DNA from: Bacteroidota bacterium
Lineage (GTDB): Bacteria > Bacteroidota > Bacteroidia > 2-12-FULL-35-15
Direction: 5' to 3'
Assembly (NCBI GenBank): GCA_025363555.1
Contig: JANYDQ010000372.1
Location: 1-56,591 of the forward strand
DNA length: 56,591 bases
Under the pieces are notes generated by a model. It made no database searches. It was not told where the DNA came from and saw only the letters and a program-made list of their open reading frames with translations. The translations under genes and the position numbers were made by a program. This document shows positions 25,775-33,103 of this stretch, one piece after another (within the stretch, counting starts at the first letter, position 1; each line of letters starts with the position of its first letter).

Positions 25775-26024
25775 CTATGAGCAATAAACTTCTCTTTTTG
25801 CCAGCTCCAGCAGTTGCTGTGGCAGCCCGGCTTGCCTGTCTTTCTGCTGATAAAAAAGGCTGAAATTCTGACCCAATATTTCTTTGTCTTTATACCCTTT
25901 TATTCTTTCAGCCCCTTTGTTCGAGGTAAGTATAGTGCCATCAATATCCGGCAAAATAATAGCAAAATCCTGCACCTCTTCAATCATTTTTTTGCTGAGA
26001 TTTTGTTGAGATTTTTTTTGCCAT
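25775..26024 (-). pseudogene. PAS-domain fragment, frameshifted and truncated
   Basis: The frame 25775-25987 encodes 70 residues that read as the first half of a sensory PAS domain: IEEVQDFAIILPDIDGTILTSNKGAERIKGYKDKEILGQNFSLFY, then DRQAGLPQQLLELAKRE. In intact homologues the position after ILT is usually a tryptophan and the domain continues into a histidine kinase. Here it ends after VYCS, 30 bp from the 21-bp array. Upstream, ATG 26024 opens a typical start (MAKKISTKSQQK) in the neighbouring frame, and a run of seven A residues at about 25988 joins the two. A frameshift in that run, plus loss of the 3' part, explains the remnant. Confidence 0.6.
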
Positions 26025-26249
26025 GTTTATTTTTGTTTAAAAGGTTTATGGTTTTCAAAAATAATATTTATTGAGAAAACGGGAAGGGGACGATGAAATA
26101 CCTTAGAATTAATAATAACTGCGCCAGGTAAATCTGAATTTTATGGCATCGGAATAGGAACTTTGAAACTAAAAGAATAACTGCTGATAACATAGGTAGC
26201 CATTGCACAACCCCTCAAAAATAATCGACCTCAATCCTGCACTCGCGGG

Positions 26250-26372
26250 ACAGTCAAAGTAATAGCAGAAGTAAAAGCAGGTATTTATTTTGTGCAGGTT
26301 ATTGATGGTTCGACAGGCTCACCACAGGCAGGACAGAAAAATGTAGTGAACAGGAAAATAATAATACAATAA
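26250..26372 (+). pseudogene. Relic of a T9SS type A sorting domain
   Basis: In the plus frame the last 40 codons read VKVIAEVKAGIYFVQVID, then GSTGSPQAGQK, then NVVNRKIIIQ and a stop. GIYFVQV-N-VVNRKIIIQ is the end of a Por-secretion C-terminal sorting domain. The middle segment GSTGSPQAGQK interrupts it and is encoded by GGTTCGACAGGCTCACC-type DNA, which looks like an inserted short repeat. No upstream ORF of any length remains in frame, so this is a gene end left behind by deletion. The rest of 26025-26249 holds nothing I recognise. Confidence 0.55.
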
Positions 26373-26381
26373 AACAAAAAC

Positions 26382-27077
26382 CTAATCTACCGAAAGCGTT
26401 AAATCTTTAATCAGTTTTAAAATATACTGCAATTGCTCTTCGCGGGAAAGTTCAGAGTTGTCGAGCACTATGGCATCTTTAGCCTGTACCATGGGGTTTT
26501 CTTTGCGGTGGGTATCCTGGAAATCGCGGTCCAGCAAATTCTTTTTTACATCAATAAAAGGGATGTGTTGCCCTTTCGAATTCAGCTCATCATATCTTCG
26601 CTGGGTGCGAATATCAGTATCTGCGGTCATAAATAATTTGAGTTCTGCCTGCGGAAATACATTGGTTCCTATATCTCTTCCATCTACCACTATTCCTTTG
26701 TTTTTACCTAACTCGCGTTGTATGGCTATCATTTTCACTCTCACCTGGTGTATGGCAGAAACCTTGCTAACGTTTTCAGAAACCACCATCTGTCGAATAT
26801 CTTTCTCCACATTTTCTTCGTTCAAAAAAGTATCAGATGATTTGGTGTGAGGGTTAAACTCAAACCGAAGATTAATTTCGGGCAGCAGTTTTATAATTTC
26901 ATCTTCTATAAAGCTATGGTCTTTAATCACTCCTTTTCTAAGTGCATACAGAGTTACACAACGATACATAGAACCCGAATCTACATAAGCATAGCCCAGG
27001 TGGGCTGCCAATGCCTTTGCTACTGTGCTTTTTCCGCAGGATGAATAACCGTCAATAGCAATAATTATTTTGGACAT
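26382..27077 (-). CDS. cmk: (d)CMP kinase (cytidylate kinase)
   Basis: The protein has 231 residues. The P-loop GYSSCGKSTVAKALA lies at residues 9-23, followed by YVDSGSMYRCVTLYAL (substrate side), the CMP-binding VVDGRDIGTNVFP near 128, and the lid arginines RTQRRYDEL and DRDFQDTHRKENPM. It phosphorylates CMP and dCMP with ATP in pyrimidine nucleotide metabolism, in the cytoplasm. The length is normal. It lies downstream of porQ on the same strand, a neighbourhood common in Bacteroidota, but here a palindromic element and a 16-bp repeat array separate them by 341 bp. Confidence 0.96.
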   Translation of the reverse strand: MSKIIIAIDGYSSCGKSTVAKALAAHLGYAYVDSGSMYRCVTLYALRKGVIKDHSFIEDEIIKLLPEINLRFEFNPHTKSSDTFLNEENVEKDIRQMVVSENVSKVSAIHQVRVKMIAIQRELGKNKGIVVDGRDIGTNVFPQAELKLFMTADTDIRTQRRYDELNSKGQHIPFIDVKKNLLDRDFQDTHRKENPMVQAKDAIVLDNSELSREEQLQYILKLIKDLTLSVD

Positions 27078-27150
27078 ATCATTTTATTGTTTTATTAGAT
27101 ATTATAAGATATTATATAGATTAAGAAACATATTGTTATATTTTGAAAAC

Positions 27151-27310
27151 ATTTCTTATTAAGACCTCACCCCCGACCCCTCTCCTTGAAGAAATGAGAG
27201 GGGAGCCAGGATGTGAAGTACTTTGTATCATTAAGTTTCTCACCAACTACCCCCTCTCCTTTCTTCAAGGAGAGGGATGAAGGGGTGTGGTCTTAATGAA
27301 ATCATTTCTT
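27151..27310. repeat. Inverted-repeat (MITE-like) element between porQ and cmk
   Basis: The left arm 27151-27204 and the right arm 27250-27310 are imperfect inverted copies: TTAAGACCTCACCCC...CCCTCTCCTTGAAGAAA on the left mirrors TTTCTTCAAGGAGAGGG...GGGGTGTGGTCTTAA on the right. The flanking ATTTCTT and AAGAAAT-type ends extend the match. There is no ORF. It shares the CCTCACCCC/CCCTCTCC building blocks with the element at 25281, so the two belong to one family. Confidence 0.8.
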
Positions 27311-27343
27311 GTATATCTTTATTCTATATAATGTCTATTAAGT

Positions 27344-27421
27344 AACAATAAATATTTAACAATAAAACAATTTAGCAATACAATCATTTAACAATATAAC
27401 CATTTAACAATACAGCCATTA
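27344..27421. repeat. 16-bp tandem repeat, about five units
   Basis: Units of the form AACAATATAACCATTT occur at 27358, 27374, 27390 and 27406, with a shortened copy at 27344. The last unit overlaps the stop codon of porQ (27419-27421). The repeat is AT-rich and non-coding. Transcripts leaving porQ would run straight into it. Confidence 0.8.
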
Positions 27422-28498
27422 GTTTAAAGATGCTACCGGAAACACTGGTTTTTTAGAATAAAAACTGTTAATATCAAAACTGATAGAAAAATTATTGGTT
27501 GCTCCCGCCAGGTGATACACCGCTCTGCCATAGCTGAAATGAAATTTGTAAACCCGGAAACCAAATCCGAAAGAGAACCCATCAAACCCTCTTTTTTCAG
27601 GTATCTTCAGCTCTTTTCTCCGCTGATAGTTATACCCTAACCGAAGGAATAAATTTTTGGTAACAATAAACTCGCCCCCTATTACCATGTGGCGCATTAA
27701 TTTATCTCCGAATACTTTATATTTGTTTTGCTTAATGGCTTGCCCGGTCAGGGGGTCCACTGTTTGGGTTGGGTTGGCGGGGTCTTCGTAAGTAAGGTCC
27801 CATTTTTCCAGGTTTTCATAAGTAAAAATCAATCGGATGGGCACATGTTTTGGTTTTTTACAAAACCCTATCTGCATCTCAAAAGGCAGTTTTTCTTTGT
27901 TGCCGGGTGTATAGTTGCGCCATTGTCTTCCTACGTTTTTGATAACAGCAGCCACCGCAAAATTTGTTTTTGATCTCACATAAGTAGCACCCAAATCAAC
28001 GGCACTTCCCCATGAAAAATAAGTATCCATTTGCGCGTAAATGGTTTTTAAAGTAGCGCCAACGGTAAGATTAGAATCTATCAGCATGTGAGAATAGGCA
28101 AGGTTAAAACTCATTTCGCTTGCCCCGAAAGTCCCGTCTGTGTTCCCTATATCATCTGCTCTGGGAATCCTTCCGTAATCCAGGTAATTCATTCCTGCAC
28201 TAAAATTTCCAAGCTTATTGAAATGCCTTGCGTAAGCAACATAGCCATATTTAATGCCCCCGAAATAATTGCTGAAACTCAATGCTACATTATTATTCAT
28301 CGAATCGGTAAGCAAGGAAGGATTGATGAGCGACACGTTCAGGTCATTATCTTTTACAGCAATCATGTTTCCACCCAGGGCAGTAACCCTGGCAGAAATG
28401 GGAAGATTTAAAAATTCATAGGTATTATTTCCACCTGTCTGACAAAAAGCGGTGATGCTCAAAAGCATTGAAAATAGAAGGAAAGTTGTTTTTTTCAT
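27419..28498 (-). CDS. porQ: Type IX secretion system protein PorQ
   Basis: The protein has 359 residues. A signal peptide (1-19, LLFSMLLSITAFCQ) precedes a FadL/PorV-like outer-membrane barrel. The diagnostic N-terminal run is FLNLPISARVTALGGNMIAVKDNDLNVSLINPSLL, followed by YFGGIKYGYVAYARHFNKLGNFSAGMNYLDYGRI. PorQ is part of the attachment complex that receives T9SS cargo and processes its sorting domain, and the window encodes at least four such cargo proteins. The next gene downstream is cmk. The stop lies inside a 16-bp repeat array. A TTACTTTG element near 28517 might be a promoter but deviates from the consensus. Confidence 0.9.
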   Translation of the reverse strand: MKKTTFLLFSMLLSITAFCQTGGNNTYEFLNLPISARVTALGGNMIAVKDNDLNVSLINPSLLTDSMNNNVALSFSNYFGGIKYGYVAYARHFNKLGNFSAGMNYLDYGRIPRADDIGNTDGTFGASEMSFNLAYSHMLIDSNLTVGATLKTIYAQMDTYFSWGSAVDLGATYVRSKTNFAVAAVIKNVGRQWRNYTPGNKEKLPFEMQIGFCKKPKHVPIRLIFTYENLEKWDLTYEDPANPTQTVDPLTGQAIKQNKYKVFGDKLMRHMVIGGEFIVTKNLFLRLGYNYQRRKELKIPEKRGFDGFSFGFGFRVYKFHFSYGRAVYHLAGATNNFSISFDINSFYSKKPVFPVASLN

Positions 28499-28587
28499 TT
28501 TAATAAATACAAAGTAAGTGAAAATATCTTCTTCATAAACGCAAAACTTTGAATTTTATTGTGTGAAACAGAAAATATATTTTTTAT

Positions 28588-29499
28588 TTACGTTGTCCAG
28601 TCCATATTTTTTTTCAGGAAAGACAATGTTTTTTCTTCCGGGGAATTTAAAACAGGGATGTAATTATAAGCCCAGGAAGCCGTTTCGGGCAAACTCATCA
28701 ATATGGATTCTGTCCGCCCGTTGGTTTCCAGTCCAAATTTAGTTCCCAAATCGTAAACCAGGTTAAATTCCACATACCTGCCTCTGCGAAGCAACTGCCA
28801 GTATTTATTTTCTTCGGTAAATGATTTGGATTTGTTTTTATTCATCAGCGCAGTATAAGTGGGTGCAAAGGTATTTCCTACTTCCTTAACAAATTCAAAT
28901 AACTGTTCATTGGTAGCCCCTGATTTTTCATTTAACTTATCAAAGAAAATACCTCCTACTCCGCGGGTTTCGTTACGATGAGGAATATAAAAATAATCAT
29001 CTGCCCGGTTCTTAAAATCATGGTAGTAGTTTGGATGGTGCTTATCACACGCTGTTTTGAGCGCATTATGAAAAAAAAGGGCATCCTCTTCGTCCACATA
29101 ATGAGGAGTTAAATCAATACCACCGCCAAACCACCAAACACCATTGTCCATTTCGAAATAACGAACATTCATGTGAACGATAGGAACAAAAGGATTTTTG
29201 GGATGAATAACAATGGAAACACCGGTGGCATAAAAGTGTTGAATTTCTGATACTTCGCGGGAAAGAATAAAGTCATCGCCTATTTTCTGTGGCAGTTTTC
29301 CATGAACAGCAGAAAACAATACCCCCCCTTTTTCAATTACATTTCCATTTTGAATAATCCGTGTTCTTCCACCTCCCCCTTCTTTTCGCAGCCAGTTATC
29401 TTCTTCAAATTTCCCTTTACCGTCTTCCTGTTCAAGAGCAGAACAAATGCTGTCCTGGAGAGATAAAAACCAATTGGTAATTTGACCTTTTGAAGTCAT
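28588..29499 (-). CDS. hemF: Oxygen-dependent coproporphyrinogen III oxidase
   Basis: The protein has 303 residues. It converts coproporphyrinogen III to protoporphyrinogen IX in haem synthesis, using O2. The family blocks are all present: GGGGRTRIIQNGNVIEKGGVLFSAVHG near 39, VPIVHMNVRYFEM with conserved histidine, WWFGGGIDLTPHYV, ETRGVGGIFFDKL, and RRGRYVEFNLVYDLGTKFGL near the C-terminus. The length is normal. The presence of HemF rather than only HemN implies growth with oxygen. It lies 54 bp downstream of the LysM gene on the same strand. Confidence 0.97.
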   Translation of the reverse strand: MTSKGQITNWFLSLQDSICSALEQEDGKGKFEEDNWLRKEGGGGRTRIIQNGNVIEKGGVLFSAVHGKLPQKIGDDFILSREVSEIQHFYATGVSIVIHPKNPFVPIVHMNVRYFEMDNGVWWFGGGIDLTPHYVDEEDALFFHNALKTACDKHHPNYYHDFKNRADDYFYIPHRNETRGVGGIFFDKLNEKSGATNEQLFEFVKEVGNTFAPTYTALMNKNKSKSFTEENKYWQLLRRGRYVEFNLVYDLGTKFGLETNGRTESILMSLPETASWAYNYIPVLNSPEEKTLSFLKKNMDWTT

Positions 29500-29553
29500 A
29501 TATTTTCGAATTAATTAATAGGAGAAGCTGGATACGGTGATGCAGTATAATAA

Positions 29554-31395
29554 CTAATCTGCCTTTACCAATTTATACTCCTTATATTTTAAGATGTGAA
29601 CAAAATTGTTTTCAAATCCGCTATCGGCAGGATGCTGAAGGAAATTATAATTCGTTTCCACTCCCCTGTATTTATTTCCTGTAATCGTTTTCAAAAATCC
29701 TGTTCCTACTTTTAGCAGGGCGGAAATGAAATAATAACTAATATCAAAGCCCTGGTAAGCATACATATCGGGTTCCGTTTTGTATATGGTACGATAGGTT
29801 TTTATCACCGCTTGTGTTGCCGGATTTTGATAGTCCACATAATTCTGGGATGCGATATGCAGGGATAAGTCGTTGAGGTATTCAAAATCAAGATTGTCGA
29901 ATGTAGTCCAGTTTTGAAGTCCGAACAATACTATTTTAAATTTTTCGTGCTTACCTCTTAACCCTCTCACAAATTCTGTAACATAAGATTGATTAGTTGA
30001 TGGCAATACCACTATATTTGTTTTGTTATCCACCAGCATCGCTTCTACCCCACCCAACCCCTTTGCCTGTTTAACTGTATCAGCAGCCGCAAGTCCTTTT
30101 CCAATCAAACCACTATTTGCCGCATTTTTAAAAGCATTGAAAAAAGAAGATTCTCGTGTGTTTGCATTATCAACCAATATAATATTTTGGGTACTGAATG
30201 AATCTACCACAAATCGGGCTATCTGCTCCACCTGTAAAGTTGTTGAAGGAAGTACTTTGCACACATAAGGATTAGAAAATAAAATTTTATTGACCTGGAT
30301 AAACGGAGAAACAATAGCAATGCCATGTTCTTTAGCAAACTTTGAAAAAGGCACAAAACCGGAGCCATACAAGGGTCCTATCATCAAATCCATTTTAGCC
30401 AGTTCGGGTTTCTTCAATATCTTTTCAATATTCATCGAATCTTTATCATCTATATCATACACAAATATTTTAGCATTAAGTTTTTGTTTTTTCAATGAAT
30501 CAATAGCTATCAGTGCACCTTCGTAAAAAGATAAAGCCAGGCTTGTTTTGTTCGGCAATTGTTCATCCCCTTTTATCAGTTTATCAAAATCTATCGCCAC
30601 TGCTTCTTCCGCATGAAAAGGTAAAAAGAAAGCAATGTTATATTCGTTTTTTAAAACACCTTTATAAACAGCAGCAGTAATGGTATCTTTACTTACTTCA
30701 ACAGGTTTTGTTTCGGTTTTAAGTACAGGAGTATTTACAACAGCCTCTTTTTCCAATTTAACAACCGCAAGCTTTTCTTTTGGCTTTTCTCCTTTTTGGA
30801 TGGTTGGAGATTTTTTATTATCAGAAGGGAATCTAAGTACTTGTCCTATTTTTAAGGCATCAGCTGCTTCGGGATTCAATGCTTTTATTTTTTCTATCGA
30901 AACACCGTATTGTTTTGAAAAAGAATAGAGCGTTTGTCCTTTTTCTACTGTGTCTAAAATATACCGGGAAGTATCTGCGGCAATAACTTCGGGTTGTTTT
31001 TGGGCAGGTTCCTTTTCTTTAATCTTTGATTTTTCTTCTCCAGGCTTTTTTGTTACTTCCTTTTGTTTTGGTTTTTCAAAAGGTATTTTTAATATTTGTC
31101 CAGGTTTTATTCCATCTATTGCATCAGGGTTTTCAAGCACTATATCATTTACAGAAAGACTATATATTTTTGCAATAGCGAATAAAGTTTGTTTTTTATC
31201 TACTTTATGTAAATAAAATTTCTTCCCATCTTCCACTATTGTTTTTTTGCTTTTCCCGTTATCTATTTCTTTGTCCTTATTTTTCTTCTGGGCGAAAGAA
31301 CTGGAAGCAGAGAGTATAAAGTATAAAGTACAAAGTACAAAACAGAAAGCACGAGGAATGGAAACAAAAATATTTTTTCTTTTATATGAAATCAT
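29554..31395 (-). CDS. LysM-repeat protein with periplasmic-binding (ABC amino-acid receptor-like) domain
   Basis: The protein has 613 residues. A signal peptide (about 1-36, ending SSSFAQ) is followed by a charged linker and two LysM domains. The first (about 58-106) reads LHKVDKKQTLFAIAKIYSLSVNDIVLENP; the second (about 146-191) reads LDTVEKGQTLYSFSKQYGVSIEKIKALNP. A type I periplasmic-binding fold (about 250-600) follows, with YNIAFFLPFH, LALSFYEGALIAIDSLK, DLMIGPLYGSGFVPFSKFAKEHGIAIVSPF and YAYQGFDISYYF, like branched-chain amino-acid receptors. LysM binds peptidoglycan, so the protein probably sits on the cell wall in the periplasm. The ligand is unknown. In Bacteroidota this gene is often next to guaA, as here. 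The signal peptide is encoded by repeat-like DNA. Confidence 0.87.
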   Translation of the reverse strand: MISYKRKNIFVSIPRAFCFVLCTLYFILSASSSFAQKKNKDKEIDNGKSKKTIVEDGKKFYLHKVDKKQTLFAIAKIYSLSVNDIVLENPDAIDGIKPGQILKIPFEKPKQKEVTKKPGEEKSKIKEKEPAQKQPEVIAADTSRYILDTVEKGQTLYSFSKQYGVSIEKIKALNPEAADALKIGQVLRFPSDNKKSPTIQKGEKPKEKLAVVKLEKEAVVNTPVLKTETKPVEVSKDTITAAVYKGVLKNEYNIAFFLPFHAEEAVAIDFDKLIKGDEQLPNKTSLALSFYEGALIAIDSLKKQKLNAKIFVYDIDDKDSMNIEKILKKPELAKMDLMIGPLYGSGFVPFSKFAKEHGIAIVSPFIQVNKILFSNPYVCKVLPSTTLQVEQIARFVVDSFSTQNIILVDNANTRESSFFNAFKNAANSGLIGKGLAAADTVKQAKGLGGVEAMLVDNKTNIVVLPSTNQSYVTEFVRGLRGKHEKFKIVLFGLQNWTTFDNLDFEYLNDLSLHIASQNYVDYQNPATQAVIKTYRTIYKTEPDMYAYQGFDISYYFISALLKVGTGFLKTITGNKYRGVETNYNFLQHPADSGFENNFVHILKYKEYKLVKAD

Positions 31396-31423
31396 TCTAC
31401 TTTATACTTTGGACTTGATACTT
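31313..31423. repeat. Inverted 7-bp-periodic repeat spanning the start of the LysM gene
   Basis: On the plus strand 31313-31340 is AGTATAA twice then AGTACAA twice. At 31398-31423 a similar run is found inverted (TACTTTATACTTTGG, ACTTGATACTT). The arms enclose about 57 bp. The LysM gene start codon (31393-31395) lies between them, and the first arm encodes the hydrophobic core of its signal peptide (FVLCTLYFIL). Confidence 0.7.
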
Positions 31424-31437
31424 AATTTTTCTTTTTT

Positions 31438-32967
31438 TTATTCCCACTCAATAGTAGCAGGTGGTTTTGAGCTGATGTCGTACACCACTCTATTAATTCC
31501 TTTTACTTTATTAATAATTTCATTCGATACTTTTCCTAAAAACTCATACGGCAAATGACACCAGTCGGCTGTCATTCCATCAGTGCTCGTTACTGCTCTT
31601 AACGCAACAGCGTTTTCATAAGTCCGTTCATCCCCCATAACACCCACCGACTGCACCGGAAGAAAAATAGCACCCGCCTGCCAAACGTCTTTATATAAAT
31701 TTTCTGATTTTAAACTGTTAATGAAAATGGCATCCACTTCTTGCAGAATACGAACCTTTTCAGGAGTTATATCTCCCAATATCCTGATGGCTAATCCGGG
31801 ACCGGGGAAAGGGTGACGGTTTAAAATAGCATCGTCTATTTTTAAAGTTCTGCCAACCCTTCTCACCTCATCTTTAAATAAAGCTTTGAGCGGCTCCACT
31901 ATTTTCAGTTTCATAAAATCGGGTAAGCCTCCCACGTTATGGTGCGACTTGATGGTAGCCGATGGTCCTTTTACAGAAATGGATTCAATCACATCGGGGT
32001 AAATGGTTCCCTGTGCCAGCCACTTCACATCTTCTATCCGTTTCGATTCGGTATCAAATACATCTATAAATACTTTCCCTATTGCTTTTCGTTTTTTCTC
32101 CGGGTCGGTAATACCTGCCAGTGCAGAATAAAACAACTCTTTTGCATTAACTCCTTTTACGTTTAAACCCATGTGCATATACGAATCGAGCACTTGTTCA
32201 AACTCATTTTTGCGAAGCAACCCGTTGTCAACAAATATACAATACAGATTTTTACCAATTGCTTTGTGCAACAATACCGCAGCTACTGATGAATCTACTC
32301 CGCCACTTAACCCCAGCACTACTTTATCATTTCCTATTTTTTGTTTCAATTGTTCTACTGTAGTTTCCACAAACGAGTCAGGTGTCCAGCTTTGAGCGCA
32401 GCCGCAAATGGTGACTACAAAGTTTTTTAAAATAATACTTCCTTCGGATGTATGAAATACTTCGGGATGAAACTGTATTCCCCAGGTTTGTTCCTCCTTT
32501 ACCTTATACCCGGCAAACTTTACATCATTGGTAGAAGCAATAATTTCGTAGTTGTCAGGAATTTGAGTAATGGTATCTGCATGGCTCATCCACACCTGTG
32601 AATTGATGCTGATGTTTTTGAAAAGAGGGTTATCATTATTTACTGCCGAAAGATGTGCCCTTCCGTATTCCCTGTGTTTGGAAGGCAATACCTCGCCTCC
32701 GAATTTTTGCGCCATCAACTGCGCTCCGTAACACACCCCAAGCAAGGGCAGTTTGCCTTTAAATAAAGAAAAATCTGGAACGGGAGCTGCTTCATCACGC
32801 ACAGAAAACGGACTTCCCGAAAGAATAACTCCTTTAATATGCTTTGTAATTTCAGGGATTTTGTTGTAAGGATGTATTTCGCAATACACATTGAGTTCTC
32901 TTACTCTCCTGGCTATCAGTTGGGTGTATTGAGACCCAAAATCAAGAATTAAAATGGTTTCCTGCAT
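31438..32967 (-). CDS. guaA: GMP synthase (glutamine-hydrolysing)
   Basis: The protein has 509 residues. It aminates XMP to GMP using glutamine and ATP in purine synthesis. The N-terminal class I amidotransferase has [15 protein letters not shown] with the nucleophilic cysteine near residue 80 and the catalytic pair in FHPEV near 166. The ATP-pyrophosphatase domain has the P-loop [18 protein letters not shown] near 217, and the C-terminal dimerisation domain has [13 protein letters not shown] and ends in the conserved IEWE. I start it at ATG 32967; the frame extends two codons upstream to a GTG. The -7 promoter element ends only 5 bp before this ATG. Confidence 0.97.
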   Translation of the reverse strand: MQETILILDFGSQYTQLIARRVRELNVYCEIHPYNKIPEITKHIKGVILSGSPFSVRDEAAPVPDFSLFKGKLPLLGVCYGAQLMAQKFGGEVLPSKHREYGRAHLSAVNNDNPLFKNISINSQVWMSHADTITQIPDNYEIIASTNDVKFAGYKVKEEQTWGIQFHPEVFHTSEGSIILKNFVVTICGCAQSWTPDSFVETTVEQLKQKIGNDKVVLGLSGGVDSSVAAVLLHKAIGKNLYCIFVDNGLLRKNEFEQVLDSYMHMGLNVKGVNAKELFYSALAGITDPEKKRKAIGKVFIDVFDTESKRIEDVKWLAQGTIYPDVIESISVKGPSATIKSHHNVGGLPDFMKLKIVEPLKALFKDEVRRVGRTLKIDDAILNRHPFPGPGLAIRILGDITPEKVRILQEVDAIFINSLKSENLYKDVWQAGAIFLPVQSVGVMGDERTYENAVALRAVTSTDGMTADWCHLPYEFLGKVSNEIINKVKGINRVVYDISSKPPATIEWE

Positions 32968-32972
32968 GGGCA

Positions 32973-33001
32973 CAAAGATAGAAAAAGGATTTGGTTTTCA
33001 A
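32973..33001 (-). promoter_or_regulatory. guaA promoter with near-leaderless spacing
   Basis: On the minus strand TTG (32999-33001) is followed after 18 bp by TATCTTTG (32973-32980), an exact TAnnTTTG. ATG 32967 follows after 5 bp, so the transcript would begin at or very near the start codon. Confidence 0.6.
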
Positions 33002-33052
33002 TTTGAAAAATAAGTTAAGAAAGCTAAAGAATAGGTGTTTAATAAAATAAAA

Positions 33053-33082
33053 AAAAGGTACGCTTTTTATAGCGTACCTTTT
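33053..33082 (-). terminator. Intrinsic terminator after the T9SS type A gene
   Basis: AAAAGGTACGCT (33053-33064) pairs perfectly with AGCGTACCTTTT (33071-33082) around a 6-nt loop. Read on the minus strand the stem is followed by a U-rich tract (plus-strand A-run at 33041-33056). It lies 22 bp beyond the stop of the gene starting at 35161 and about 85 bp upstream of guaA. Confidence 0.85.
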
Positions 33083-33103
33083 AATTTAAAACTTAATTAC
33101 CTT

